A stretch of DNA of 64,000 nt from Enoplolaimus lenunculus (GCA_030248215.1 JASANG010004131.1:186001-250000); one strand, 5' to 3'; shown: positions 1-17,615, numbered from the stretch's first letter. Numbers and translations are program-made. Notes: generated by a model from the sequence alone, not told the origin.

Positions 1-1
1 A

Positions 2-1820
2 AAATTTAGACTGTGGCTAAACGTAACTGAAGCATTGAGCGCTCAGGATCAGTATAAAGCAACTGAGGAAAAGACAGTTTTGGAAGAAGCTCAACGACAA
101 CAAGCGCGTGCGCTCAAGTCTCAGGGCAAAGAGCACGTTCCGGCATTTTTTGAACTGGACGAAACGAACGTGCGGTGGCTGTACAAGTATGCAGAGTGAG
201 TTATACTTTTCTGCGCTTTTATAAAAGATGATGGTTTTGAAATATGGTATTCATTGTGTGTCGCATATGGTTTACTGGTTATTTCGATTCTACTGCTTGT
301 GAAAGTGATGGTGGTATTATGCTAAAAATGGGTATACGGTTAAAGTTCCTTTCCAACAAAATAATGTCTACTTTCTCTGCCAAATTTGATTCCCCAGTGA
401 TCGATTATGCAACAAGAAAAATGGAATTGCAAGAAAAGGTGTTGGAATTTGTTAAACAACAGTAACTACTCGATCGTCAAATGTGTAGTCTTGAATAACA
501 AAAGTTTCTATTGAAAAAGATACCCAACAAACCCCAATCACCATTCGAGCAGATTTAAATGAAGGTAAAAAATACGTCTTTTAAAAGGAAGGTTTATATC
601 CGCTAAATTAGGTTTACGAAGCTGTTCGAAATTTAATGCTTTCAATTTTAGCTATCGCCCTTGGGATCCTTCGAACGACGTGATTCAATACGAACATGAC
701 CTAGTTGTCGAAACAAAAGTACGGCGCAAAGCTCCGCCTGTTCGCAGTAACAGTATTATGTCAGGCGCAGATGAATGTGTCGGCGTTGCAGGTGGTGGTG
801 GTGTTTCCGCAAGTGGAAGCATCAGTACTGGGCAACGCAGCTCTAGTGGTGCCGGTGTTATTGCGGCGGGAGGCAATGCACGACGCCGCGATTCTCGAAC
901 AACTGGAGGCGGCAATAGTTGTTCTGAAGATGATGATGAAGATGGGGAGAGCATGGTTGATGGACGCAGAGTTGACTTGAATGAAGGCGGGTCGTCGTCG
1001 GCGTCGCAAGAACAACGTGAGTTGAAGTTGTGGTTTATATCTGGTACGGTTGCTGTTTTAATGGCTACCGGGCGGCGTTACCTTGTCTAGTATTTAAAAG
1101 TTTTGTGGTTGCGCGGTACTTGCAGCGCGGTGCCGCGCACGAGACTTTTGCGCTGCACACAAGGTAGAACATATTCCTTAGCCTGAGTCTGCAGTCTGTT
1201 TCAAGAAACGGGTATCTGTTTTTGCTCCAGGAACTTATAGTCACGTGAAACTTTTGGAACCGTAAGTAAAACTGATTTTTAATCTTTGTTGAGCTAGAAC
1301 CGCTTCTCTCCGGGCCGCATAGGCTTAGATTCATGAAAAGGCTTTTGTATAGATAAACTTAAGAATAGATCTTAACTAAAACGTCCAATTAAAACAAGAG
1401 CCAATATTTCTTATTTTAGTCTACAAAACTGGCAATCAGCAGTCACATCAAGTGTCACGATTTAGTGCTGGCAGTAATCGATCCAGAGCTAGTACAGGGG
1501 AATGGCATCGAGATTCGACAAGCAACGATGTCACCTTTGCTAACCGTATTCAACATCAAAGACAACAACCGCCGTCTGCAGACATGAGCCATGTTTTGAG
1601 TTCAATTCAAAAATCGGTCAACGATACTGTTGAACGGGTCAGTCAGATTCAAGCTGAATTGAGTTTGACTGGAATGTCAAGAGGAAAACGAAGAGCGGTG
1701 TTCAAAGATGGAGCAGTTGTGCTGACGTTGCCTGCGTTGGCGCTAGTCATTGCCGTTTTTATCGCAGTTCAAGCCGTGTTGATTGCGTTGTATCGCCGCC
1801 GGTATGGTACGATGGGGTAG
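2..1820 (+). CDS. OSBPL8: ORP5/ORP8-type oxysterol-binding protein-related protein, C-terminal part (3 exons)
   Basis: Exons 2-195, 652-1016 and 1420-1820 (stop) join in phase; donors are GTGAGT and acceptors AG. The first exon runs off the left edge. Exon 1 and early exon 2 give the end of the lipid-binding ORD domain: LEEAQRQQAR, then WLYKYAE, DYRPWDPSNDVIQYEHD and ETKVRRKAPPV, matching the family pattern of tryptophan and tyrosine followed by RPWDPLNDMIQYEKD. A Ser/Gly/acidic low-complexity stretch follows. The last exon carries a predicted helix (SSIQKSVNDTVERVSQIQAE) and a hydrophobic segment (about residues VVLTLPALALVIAVFIAVQA) close to the C-terminus. ORP5 and ORP8 are the family members with such a C-terminal ER anchor; they exchange phosphatidylserine for PI4P at ER-plasma membrane contacts. 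The Ser/Gly linker is longer than I recall for vertebrates. Assignment to ORP5/8 rests on the tail anchor and ORD end only; PH domain and ORD core lie outside the window. Confidence 0.92.
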
Positions 1821-2350
1821 CACCGGTGAACAGAGCTAGTCGATAAATTGATCTGATTATGCTGATTGCAACGCAAATATGAGCTTTTTATTTTTGTGGG
1901 AAGACTCAGGGTAGCGCCATACTTTTTGACCGTTTTAGAATTGTCATGTGGGACCGTATCATATGTAAAAAAATTTTTTACTTGCTGCGTCATGCGGCAC
2001 CGCGCGACAATAACAGCGTCGCCCAAATTTGTGTTTCTGTCTTGTCCAAGTATACATACATACTGTTGATCGAGTATAGTAAATAGAATACTACTTGTCG
2101 CAGTAATTTATGTGTAATGGGGGTTTCAGGTGAGCCATGAAGTTCTAAACCAAGTTGGTAAACCGTCACCAATCTACATTTTCGCTTTAAAACTTGCTAC
2201 CATCAATGGTATGTAACCATGCAACAGCGATCCGGTTTTTTGCTTTCCGCTAATCGGTTTAAATAACGATTTTCTTTAAAATCTTTAATTTACCTCGGCT
2301 ATTAAGATTTAGTGTTGTTGACATTGTCTGCATTTTAGCTAATCAACTAA

Positions 2351-2356
2351 AATAAA
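2351..2356 (+). promoter_or_regulatory. candidate poly(A) signal of the ORP8-like gene
   Basis: AATAAA lies about 530 bases after the stop codon and is followed within 50 bases by a GT-rich stretch (TGTTTGGTG). It is a plausible cleavage signal, but AATAAA is common by chance in DNA this AT-rich. Confidence 0.4.
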
Positions 2357-3621
2357 GTGTGACGCCTATTACATTATGCTACTTTCAGCTTGTATTCAGC
2401 TCAAAATGTTTGGTGATTCTAAAATTTCAGGTTGAGACATATGCTGTGGTACGCAGTATTTACAAGCGATGACAAAGCTTTTCAAGATGGAGCTAGTTAA
2501 AGTTTTTCCGGGTGACTGGGTGTCACACTCCCTCAGGGCCCCTTTCTTGCTACGGGTGCGGTTCCTGTAATGGAGGCTGTTCTATGAGTATATTGTGATT
2601 GTTCTCAAGTATAGTTGTAAATACGATGGTTTACTTATTTTCTGAATTTTTATTAAGTCTATTTGTGGGACATTTTTTATATGTGTACTATAAAGCACGT
2701 TTTTTTCACAGTATCATTTAGGTATTCTGTAGAACCAAGTGTATAGCCGGAGATTTAGGTGTCAAACGTCCTTTGTGATTTTTGCAGGAATTTTTAGATA
2801 GTTTTTCAGTTTGTAACATTACAAGCGCACGATCCGCTATTTTTGTAAAACGCTACTCCCGTTCCGAATTCCTCGCTAGGCCCATATCTGTAAACAGTAA
2901 TAATACTCAGACATGTAGTTATGTGCTGTCGTTATGGACCGTTTTAATTAGTTCTGTTTAGGTTGACTAAAAAGAACTGGGTTGAATTTAGACTCATAAG
3001 AAATGATGTTATTGGTTCTACTAACACATGTGGATTTTTTTATGCTTTCTTTACAGGACTGGTTTCGGTTTTAAGGAAGATATTGCAAAATGAGGGTGCA
3101 AAATAGGTAGCTGTTTAATTTGAGCGGCTGCTTTATAGTTTGTATGGGACGCATGTAGTTTTTCCTTTTAGGCGGGGTAAATATAGGCAGCGACGATAAT
3201 TTCCATATTGTCATTTTAGTCTAACTAGTCATAATAATATGTAATTTTTTGTTTATATAGTGCTCATTTGTTCTTCAATATTAGTTTTGCCAAGTTGAAC
3301 GGTTGAACCAGTCATTTGTGGTGGAAAAAGTGATACATCGAAACATCAAATAGTTAAACTTAGAGACCTATGATTTGTAGGTTTGTACAAAATTTATGCT
3401 ATCGCTGTCAGGTGTAGCCAGGATTTTATTCCACGAGCAAGAAACCTTTTGGACACGTTTTGTTGCTTTTAGGGTCTGTAAAAAGATTATTTTAAACTTT
3501 GATAAATGTGCTTTATATCTTGTCTAGAATTTCATGAGGGAATATATATCCTCTCTATCCATCCCCTAATATATGTCCGTGCGATACCTATAATTCAGAT
3601 ATCAAATTCTCCATGTTATCG

Positions 3622-3957
3622 TTAAGCCCCATTCACACGTGCAAGTTTTGGTAGCGAGAACTCGCAGCTGCAACTTGCACGGAATACTTGCAGCTACAAC
3701 TTGCACAAAATACTAGTAGCTGTAATTATTTTTAAAGGAACATTCCGATTGACCAATCAAACTGTAGGCGCAAGAAATTCAAACGACTTGCAACTGCGTT
3801 CACAAGAGCGAATTAAATTCAATAGCGTGAATTTCAATCAATAATTTGCAGCTGCCTGCAAGAACATCAAAGCTACTTTGAGACCAAAATTGCACATGGT
3901 AGTTTCACGTGCCGGTTTTCGTTGCAAAAACTTGCACATGTGAACATGGCTTATCCT
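3622..3957. mobile_element. TIR element of the ACACGTGCAAG family
   Basis: The left end (TTCACACGTGCAAGTTTT) is inverted at the right end (CTTGCACATGTGAACATGG), giving TIRs of about 28 bp with mismatches. The inside repeats AACTTGCACG-like and GCAGCTGCAA motifs. Other copies lie near 44702-44880 and 36478-36790. No clear target duplication was seen and no transposase is present. Confidence 0.6.
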
Positions 3958-4804
3958 GTATCTCATTGCTGAAATTTTTTTAATGTATGTATGTATGTAC
4001 GTAATGTGTTCATGTTTGGCATACATGTAGTCGCTCTTGCTTTATTCAGTGATTTTTGATTTATTTGCGTGGTGTGAACGTGCGATTGGTACTGTTTATT
4101 GCAATTTTTAAACCGTGAATCATATTCACGCTGGAATGGCAAAAATGTAGTTTTCGTTTCCGTGTACGTAGTAATTTGGAATAGTGTACTCGTACACTTC
4201 GTGGCACTGATTGCTGTTCGCTGTAGTAGCTGACGGCTGGGTATTTTCACAAGTGGTGGGTGGGAATTTAGTAAGCGTTAAAGTAAATATGAGCTACGAA
4301 TAAATATGTTGTCAGTTAGACAATTTAGTATTTAATGATTGGTAGCACGATGGTACAGATTTAGACTGGTTTAAGGATATGTTTGTTATTGTTTTGTATT
4401 TAGATTTGGGTTTTGTACAGTTTCCCCTGGTTGTAGTTTCTGACAAGTCTGTACAAGCCCTACGACTCGGCAGAAGCCTTTGACCTAAACCAAAGCCTAA
4501 GGCTTAATCTTAAATGTAGAAGGAGTGTACAAGAGCCTCAACATAAGATTTATACGCTTCATAGTAAACAGGATTTAAATAGTTGACAGTATAATTGTGA
4601 TTTGTGAACATCCGTTCATTTGTATGTGATGTAAACACCGGTGTTGGTAATACTTGCAATCAGGGTGTAGCCGGATATCCGTTTTCATATCCGTTTCCAT
4701 ATCCGTTTCGAGGATTTCCACAGATTTCTTTAGATGTTTAACACTTAAATGTAATCCATAGAACGGTTCTCTTCATAAAATCAGTATTTAATGGAGTATA
4801 CGTT

Positions 4805-5155
4805 ACTGTAGTGACTCGAATGAGTGAGAAGACTGATATTTATTTGGCCTCTTCAGAGATTACCCCCGTTATTCGGTTACGGACTGTTATTTATTTTTAA
4901 CCCGCCCTTCCTTACTGATATATTCGGTATTGCAACTATCCGTTGAATTAAACGTTTATTTGTCTTGTATTAAAACAGTGAGTGATAATGCAAGGTTATA
5001 CTTAAGAATGGACTTTCAAAACTAAGTATGCTTTAAAGTTTCGAACTATCAAACCCAACTGTATTTGTTGCTGAATCATTTATGCACTAAAGTAACATTT
5101 ATGGATTTAATTACGGTTTAGGGACTCTATTTTCTTATAAACTCTCCTTAGCAGG
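4805..5155 (-). mobile_element. copy of the CTGTAGTGAC TIR element, partly decayed
   Basis: It begins ACTGTAGTGACTCGAATGAG and matches, in reverse orientation, the better copy at 20242-20661: a shared TATTTATTTGGCCTC stretch, then the TTATTCGGTTACGGACTGTTAT motif cut here into shorter identical pieces. The far end is too diverged to place exactly. Confidence 0.5.
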
Positions 5156-6134
5156 GTACAAATGGAGGTCTGGTTCCTGGAGAATTTTTGCCGGCGGTTT
5201 CGGCAATTTCGATAGTAAAATTTTGCAGTTTCAAAAATTTATCTGCTTGGCGTGTTTGGTTTTAACTTTTTGCACAATTTCGCTCAAAGAATTGCTGAGA
5301 TTTCGTTGAAAATATTAAGCGTAAAACCAAACAATTTAAACAACACGTATTTGTTAAAAATAAATTAAACATCATTTTATCTAGGCAAAACGGAATATAA
5401 TGGTACAACCAGAGTGTCACTGGATATCGGTTACCATTAAAATCAGTGTTCGTTTTCGTTAAAGAAATACCGCAAATTATTTTTATGCTCCAAAATTGGT
5501 TGTAAATAACATATCGCGCAGTTTCTCATTACAGGTATGCACGGACTGTTCGAAATGAAATAAAAATTATGAAATTCATCCAAAATCTTAAAATTTTCGG
5601 TGCACCCGCTATATTTTCTTCAAAATCTTACAAATCCCAACGAATATTTGCATGCCTCAAATGTATTTAAGGCGTCGCTCTGGCACAAAGCCGATCTTTG
5701 GATACAATTTGAAGAAAAAATTGCCGACGCTTTGTAAAAATTGAGCGCAGGCTGTTTAATCGTTTAATTTGTTAATTTTAGTACACATTAATATCTTTAC
5801 TACACAAATGCACTGCCAAATATTGCGGCTTTAACGCATGTAATGATACAATTTTCTGACTGCGCCGATGGCAGACCGATTGTACCTTGACACCAATATT
5901 AAAAAATTAAGACTTCCTGTAAAATTTTTAATTTTCAGTTTTTCATTTTTCCGAACCTCAGTTTTTGTTTGTTAAGCACTACATTTAGCTCCCAGTTCCC
6001 ATCAGAACGCAACTGAAGGTGAAAAATACCGGAGGTCAGAAAAAATTTGCCAGAGCCGGAGGCCGATTTTGTCTCCATCAGCTATTAATCCTTTCTCACA
6101 CGAATATTTTCTATTTCTCCTGAGACCTACTTTC

Positions 6135-6201
6135 ATGCTAGGATTCGAACTCCAATGACTGGAGTGGGAGTCGTATACCATCACCACTCAGCTATAGGAG
6201 C
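6135..6201 (-). repeat. tRNA-like SINE head
   Basis: On the minus strand a box-A-like TAGCTGAGTGG is followed about 35 bases later by a box-B-like GTTCGAATCC. The acceptor and anticodon stems do not pair well, so this looks like a tRNA-derived SINE or pseudo-tRNA, not a working tRNA gene. Confidence 0.45.
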
Positions 6202-6492
6202 TTGACGCTCGAGCCCGAGGGGGCTCTCACGTCTTGTGGTGATTTAGTACTATGTATACGTGTTGCAATTGTTAAACACGGTGCGATATTTACTATTTAA
6301 CGTATACACACTGCGCTGAGTTGCCTACAGGCAACTCAATATGAGAAGGGGTTAAAAACGACTAGGGTAATTTTAATTTCTTCACTTTTATATAAATCTA
6401 CAATATATAAGAAACACAAATTACAATATAATTATAATGTTTGAGAATAGTTAAATTAGAATGCAATTTTCTGCGCTTATTTTTTTGACCAC

Positions 6493-6619
6493 GGCCCATT
6501 TTGATGTTAGTTTGAGAAGCATACCGTTATGCTTAGGCATAGTTATACGCTTATCCTTACGCTGAGGCTTAGGAATATGCGTATATATTTCTGTTACGCC
6601 CCTCAAAGCAACATTAGCC
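6493..6619. mobile_element. TTAGGC-bearing hAT-like MITE (127 bp)
   Basis: The ends are GGCCCATTTTGATG and the inverse of GGCTAATGTTGC, with GGGGCGTAACAG next to the right TIR. The core has GGCTTAGG-type motifs. Flanks are 8-bp near-duplicates, TTGACCAC (6485-6492) and TTGATCAC (6620-6627), 7 of 8 matching. It has no coding capacity. Confidence 0.75.
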
Positions 6620-8407
6620 TTGATCACTATGCATTTCCGTTATGCTTACTGTCCGTTTACCCATTGCCGTTTAGCAAAAATTTAGTGTCGATGTTACTAA
6701 AAATTAAAAAGTACCGCAAACAATTGACTTACAACATATTAAACCGGAACTAAAATTTTAGTTCCAAAGACAACTCTTTCTGTGAAAACCATGTGTTAAA
6801 AACCATCAAAATCAATACATTATTTGCAAGTAGCAATAAGTGACAAACACGGAACAGAATGTATGGAATGTACGAAACTGCAAAATATCTGTTGCTTATT
6901 ACAGTTGCAAACGCGAGAGCAGAAATGAAATTCAGTTTTAACCATGTCCAAGGTAGTATCAGAGATAAATGTAATCTACGTCCTTTAGCATCTGTTAACA
7001 GCTTACATACAAAACAGTCATTAAAAAATTTGCACACGTTTGGTGCGATTTAACATTTAAGAATTTTCAAGCTCAACTTATCTGAACATTTTATAAATCG
7101 GTGCATCATCTCGAAATTTAAAATGACGCAAAACGATTGTTCGAAAATCGTGTACACAACAAGTACAGGCCCAGTGGTCCACATGTTCACGTGGCCACAC
7201 CCTTGCAGCAAGTTCAATTTTAAGCCCAATCCTACAAATGGCCGATTTCAATTTGAGGTCTAGATAAATAACGTTCACAGCCAATAAAAACGTTTCAATC
7301 ACACATACTACAAACAGGTTAATTAATGACACATTGCTACTATGCAGCAGTAGCCTGAATATTTTAAGTTCGTGCGTCAGCGCATTAGAGTCCATTCAAA
7401 ACCATATAGTGCACAAAATTGAAATTATAACCAATTTGTAAAGAGATGCAACAAATGTATAGTATTCCACGAATTTCAGTTTGTGTGAATTTTGCGCTAC
7501 GCAACAAAGTTTAAGGCGTGTAGACTTCTGTTACAAATTATGTTAACGACAAAACTGCACACGGCAATATTCCGACTACGCCAGGTTAGGATCACAAAGA
7601 TAAATAAGACACTTAACAACACACGGTCAAATTAGATAATAGACACTGGCACAGTGTATGAATACTTACGTTTGCAATCCATTCCAAAACACAGCGTTCA
7701 TATAAATAAAATTATATGTCAGAATCATAACGGCAAAACATAAAAAATTACTTGCGCTTTTCCATTGGACATTGGTATAATGGATGCTTTTTTTCTGAAA
7801 TATTTGGAAAATTAGTGTTCTGTTTAGCCACACATTATCAACGAATATCTTTTATACTTAAAGTAGTGCTTCATAACAGCAAACATATTGTTAAATGTAG
7901 CAACTGCTACCCACTGGCTGTTAACTAAGATTTATAGGTTTTTCATTCCGAGGGCGTACAGCTGATGTATCGTATAAAATCCTAACACTGTGACAAATAT
8001 TCCAAAGTTAGTCATAGTAAAATGTTTCAAAAGGACCGTCATGTTTTGGATTGAGCAGAATATGCATTAGCTAAATATAATATTTACAATGCTACGTATA
8101 CAACAATTTAAATGTTAAATACGTCACGTTAATTGCGTCGGGACGAGAATGGGCTTAAATCAAGGCTCAAGTTTTTAAAGTAGCTAACTTAAGTATTCAG
8201 ACCACTCAATAATATGCGTCATCACGGAATTTCAGCTTTAAGCTGCTGTATTTCAAATTTTGGGTAGCGCATAGCTACAACTTATCTTCTTAGTTTAGTT
8301 GGTGACAGGTTTACCAGTAAAAAATCTTAAATCTTCTACAGTGGCTTACTTAAACAAAGTGATCACGCCATATTTCAAAAGCTACAGAGATTTAACAGTC
8401 ATTAACC

Positions 8408-13139
<4,732 letters not shown>

Positions 13140-13849
13140 TATGATACAACAGTAATTATTTACGCACTTAAGACTACTGAAGCTAAATAGGTAGACTTTA
13201 GTATACCTATTGTTCGAAATATATACACTGTGTGTAAAGCAAATGTTGCAATTCCTATGCAGGAATGGGCTGCCTCGGTCACAAACGCGAGATCCAGCCC
13301 GCATGATCTAGGTTTCGCTCAATTTTTAACCGTTACCAGAAATAAAAATAAGATTTTTCTAACAAAAGCTTTGAGTGTTTTATATGCTCAGAATTACCGT
13401 TTAATTCATATATTAAATTAATAAATCGCCGCCAAACTTTTTTACATTATTTATTACTTATGAATGGTGTCACAAACTCAACGATTGAAAACTTTCACAA
13501 ACTATCATCAACTCGAATTATAACTGACGTTGTGTACATACGAAAACGAACATAACCAGATTATATGCGACCGTCAGTGCCAATATTAATGAAAACATTA
13601 CTTGTTGATGAACTCTGTAAAAAAGTCTTTCACTTTGCTTGTGCTGTATACTTTTATTTACTTGTTTACTTTCCCATGCCTATGTTTTTGCTGAGGCGCA
13701 AACCTAAGCCGAATCCATGCGTCCCTGTGCACATGCACATATACCGGCGTAGGAAGTTGTTACAATAACCGCGTGGTATTTGTGATAAGTTGGGTAGGCT
13801 AGGGTACGACGGTTTTTAATTCTGAGTGCTCAGCAACTGAAAATGAGGG

Positions 13850-13925
13850 ACGCTCCCAGGAGGTTTCGAACTCGGTCGACGGAATATCAGTCCAGCACGC
13901 TATCCACTGAGCACACGCTGCCTCA
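13850..13925 (-). repeat. tRNA-like SINE head
   Basis: On the minus strand TGCTCAGTGGATAG (box A type, 13913-13900) is followed by GAGTTCGAAACC (box B type, 13873-13862). Spacing suits a polymerase III internal promoter. Stem pairing is poor, so a SINE or pseudo-tRNA fits better than a tRNA gene. Confidence 0.5.
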
Positions 13926-14759
13926 CAATCAACTGCTGAGTTTTTCTGTTTTTATGTCTTATAAGAACCTCAACATTATACACATGTATCTTGGTTCTTC
14001 CATGTTCTTACTGCTGCTGCATATGAAGGCATTACATATGCAGCAGTGATTTCTACCGATGTGCAGCAACAACATGAGGTTATTACTTGTCTCAATGCAT
14101 CCGCATGTCACAGTATTGTGTTCACATGCTTGACTCGAATGCAAACGGGCCGATCTTCGATTACTGGGGTGGTTCTTAACTTTCTCTACCACTTCGAACA
14201 AGAGTCGTACAGATCGTAGGTATCGTTCCAACTATCCAGCACAATAAACGCCCACCTTTTATAAAAACACTTAATATAAACACAGTCGCCACAGAAACGT
14301 ATGCGAATGTATCAGTTGTAGCAGTGAAGCGAAAACAAAACCTTGTGATAAAAGACCTCGATTAATTTACTCAACTGCAGAGAAACACTATTAATCCCTA
14401 TTTCAGATAGGAAATCGGAAAGAATCTACTTTTGTCAACTAGCTACCACATTTCTGATTTAAATCAAAAGCACAAATCTAAAAGAATCTGTTTTAATTCC
14501 GCGTGCAACTCGGTGCGTTGTATTGCGTGCTCGTTGACCAGCACCTGACAACCTAGCGAGATGTAAACACCTCCGCATTCCAATAGTTATTTCGCATTAA
14601 AAATTCAGCAAAAAATTAATCCCATATAATGTCAGTGTAAGCATGTGAGACATGCTTGTCCTAGTGCATATAGAATAAATGCAGCGAACATTGTGTTGTA
14701 TGCTTGCTGGCAGCATACGGTCGTCACATATAGTCGACGAAAACGGTAGTTGGAGAGGC

Positions 14760-14833
14760 GGCCTGAGTGGCACAGTGGTAGAATGTTCGCTTAGGATCCG
14801 TAGGCTTAAAGTTCAATCCCTACTATGGAGGCC
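14760..14833 (+). repeat. tRNA-like SINE head
   Basis: Box A type TGGCACAGTGG (14768-14778) and box B type GTTCAATCCCTA (14811-14822) lie in a 74-base stretch that opens GGCCT and closes AGGCC. The anticodon arm does not pair. A GTTGTT run near 14910 could be the tail of a SINE body. Confidence 0.45.
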
Positions 14834-15239
14834 CTCTTTTCCAGCTGCTTTAGTTAAAAGGTCTGAAGTCCCGGTTCCTACCTAGACTGACAGTGGGTAG
14901 TAATAGTAGTTGTTGTTGTTGATAGCATAGCCAATAATTAAAACAAAACAAACAATAACAGAGCATGCCTGATTGGTGAATACCATATCGTAAACAAAAA
15001 TAAAACTGGCTACAATCTCTTTGCATTTCTTTTCGTAAACCGGTCCGAATCTAAATATTACCAAAGGTCCTACATTACCCCCCGCGCCGTCGCGGAGCGG
15101 CCTTGTTTAGCCAAACCTATTTGAATTGAATTTTTCAAAATGAACTTTTTTTATCACCAATTGATTTGCTTGCTGGTAAAGCTGCCTGTATTAGCTTGCT
15201 CACTTGGACATAGTTCTGCTTCAACACCAACGCGGTTGC

Positions 15240-16020
15240 GAGCGTCTCCGAATATCTTACATTATGCGTGAGGTGCTGCATTTTTGGGCCAACATACATT
15301 CTGAACTACGCCCCTCTGTACTCTGTATTAACTGCTGATCGTAGACCAAGCCGAACAAGGGGAAGCGAAATATGCCAATCGGTCGATTGACAATGCGCTC
15401 TTAACACGTTTTTAGTGAGCGGTGGAGCCTGTCTGGCTCCATTGCAAGCTGAGTAATATGAGATCGTTCGATTTCGCTTAATTCCTAATGCATTATTTCA
15501 GTCTGCAATGACGATTCAAATTGTGCCCCGCTGTCGGAAATTAGTATGGTAGGGACATTAAAACGGCTGACCCAGCCCTGAATGAATGCGTTTGCAACGG
15601 TTGCTGTGGACATGTCATTGATTGGTATGTAGTTCTGTTCATCGTGTGAAACGGTCGATCATTGTTAGTATGTATTCACAACCGTTAGAACTAGGTAACG
15701 GACCTACCAAGTTAATGTGTACAATGTGCAAGCGTGCATAAGTTGGAATCGTGCCTATTGGAGACGTAGTATGGCGCCCTACGTTTGCAGCCTGACACCT
15801 TAGACAATATTTAGCCTATGTATTAACGTCCTGGGCCATGCCAGACTAGTGCGTAGTTGTCGCGAAAAAACTAGTTAAGCTTTAAATGCTTTCATTATTT
15901 TGTTGTTCAATTGCGAAGTTTTCATCAAACTGCGACGAAATGGCGGCTATTGAACGTGAAAGCACATCTGCCACAATATTTTGGTTACCCGCCACATGTT
16001 CAAGAGTACAATTAACCATC
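15240..16020 (-). mobile_element. fossil of a Ty3/Gypsy-type LTR retrotransposon (RNase H end and integrase)
   Basis: On the minus strand, about 15900-16020 resembles the end of a retroelement RNase H domain and about 15240-15760 resembles the integrase core. Order and family resemblance point to Ty3/Gypsy. It is broken in many places and both ends are missing; no LTRs were recognised. It looks old. It is a relic, not a gene of this region. Confidence 0.7.
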
Positions 16021-16039
16021 GTTTTTACTACCTAATTTC

Positions 16040-16474
16040 GTCTAACCTCCGGCTTCGGCTCCGGCAAGTTTCGTTGACCTCCGGCTCAGGCTCCGGCTCC
16101 GGTATTTTCCACCTCCGGTTGCACCATGCTGCGTATACTTACTGAGCTCGACACTTGAGCAAAACCGTTGCTTGAGTCTGAACCGGAAATTTACATATGG
16201 GCTGCTCAACACTGAAAATTTGTTTAACGTATGAAGCGAGAAAATGTTTTTTGGCGTTTTTCAACAAATGCCGAAAGTTTACAATACATTTCGTTACGTT
16301 TTCCTGTATAGCTATAGATTTTTCAAACAGCGCTTGAAGAAAGGTCTGACAGCACTTAATAAGTTACTTAATATTGGCGTAGCAAACATCGTTTTAATTG
16401 CACATATTTTGCTCTGACTCCGGCACAAACTCACCGACCTCCAATACCGGTTTTTAACCTTTGGTTGCAGCCTG
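16040..16474. mobile_element. pieces of CCGGAGCC-rich, GGTGCAACC-ended TIR elements
   Basis: CTCCGGCTCCGGC-type repeats end at CCTCCGGTTGCACCATG (about 16108-16124). A second end, TTGGTTGCAGCCTG, lies at 16461-16474. Both are inverse forms of the CAGGGTGCAACCGG terminus seen at 18160 and 52803. A related piece, CAGAACGCAACTGAAGG, lies near 6004. Exact boundaries are unclear. Confidence 0.45.
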
Positions 16475-16975
16475 ATATAGACATTAGCGGAGTCAACAGA
16501 AACAAAGATAGATAAGTTAAACCTAAGCCCGTTATCAAGTGTGCAGTGCCAATTACCAGTTGGTGATAGGTCTTTCGAAACAGCGAATGATGAGGTATGA
16601 AATTCAGCACATTTGTTGCATTCAACTTACTCTACTTCTGTACAAATTTTGAGATCTGCAATTGTAGCAGTTCGTTAGTTAGAAACCTATTATACTCTGG
16701 CGATATATCGGTATGCTATATACATTTTGAGAGTTTGGGCCTTGGTGTCAGGTGATTAACCACGCATGCTGATACTTTGCTCAATTTATCATACTTTTAA
16801 GACCGTCTTGTGTTCGGGTGGGAGTGGGACAACAAAAAAGCTTAGATTATACACTATATTTTTCGCTTCAGCGTAGACGTAGGCTTAGGTGTACACTTTT
16901 TCAACGCTTAGGCTTCTTAGGCTTAGGTTTAGGAATATGCTTAACCTACAGTACCCCTATTAGTAACATAAGAGG

Positions 16976-17039
16976 AAAAAAAAAAAAAACCCCCCCCCCC
17001 CCCCCCACCAAAAACCCCCCCCCCCCAAAAAAAAAAAAA
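16976..17039. repeat. poly-A / poly-C low-complexity block
   Basis: About 14 A, then about 17 C, a short A/C mix, about 14 C and about 13 A. It directly follows the right part of a decayed TTAGGC MITE (about 16800-16975). Long adjoining homopolymers like this are often unstable or poorly assembled. Confidence 0.8.
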
Positions 17040-17615
17040 CAACAAACTGACCCTCACTCTATGAGATTTACCATATTACACCTACCTTAAAGCCTAAGAC
17101 TTACTACCTTGCTCGGAAGTCACACCAATAATGTGAGAAAATATTTGAGGTGTTTTTTAATTTCAACCAAGTGTTACATAATAAACCGTTCCTTTATGGC
17201 AAAAGTTCTGTAACACAAAATTCAAAGCCCTGATAGTGATAACAGTCAACCAGAACAAAATCTAAAGAACTAAGCAGATGAAAATATAAGCCATGACATA
17301 TACTAATAGACCTTAGCCAAATTTGTGAATGTTAGATGAAGATTTTTTCATTTGAGGAAACTGTAAAAATTGAGAAAAAGAATGGATATAGGGCCAGTCA
17401 ACATTTTTTCTTGCAATATACTCTTAATTCCACTAAGTATAAAACTAACTCATGTTTAAACTTAGAACTCCTTTACAGAAAATTCGAATAGCCACCAAGA
17501 ACACTGGGATTTGCAATCGTGTTCACAAACGCAAATCATCATTTTTGACAGCATTAATAAATTTTGATTGTAGACAAATTTCAATATTATTTAATTTTAT
17601 TCATACGAATGTTTT

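Larger units (their letters stand above)
1821..8407. other. region between convergent ORP8-like and V-ATPase B genes
   Basis: It holds the 3' ends of both neighbours and decayed repeats. About 2360-3600 shows nothing I recognise. From 3600 on there are TIR elements (listed separately), fragments of a CAGGGTGTAACC family (about 4665-4730 and 5410-5620), a TTAGGC-bearing MITE and a tRNA-like SINE head. The 105-codon open frame at 7395-7078 on the minus strand has no family resemblance and lies where the V-ATPase B 3' flank should be; I do not call it a gene. Confidence 0.6.

Noticed and set aside
680-1015. Overlapping frames around 685-1015 on both strands
   Set aside because: They are shadows of ORP8-like exon 2, which is fixed by family match and splice phase.
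7078-7395. 105-codon minus-strand frame as a gene
   Set aside because: No family resemblance, no splice partners, and it lies in the 3' flank of V-ATPase B.
14760-14833. Functional tRNA gene
   Set aside because: Boxes A and B are present but the anticodon and acceptor stems do not pair properly.
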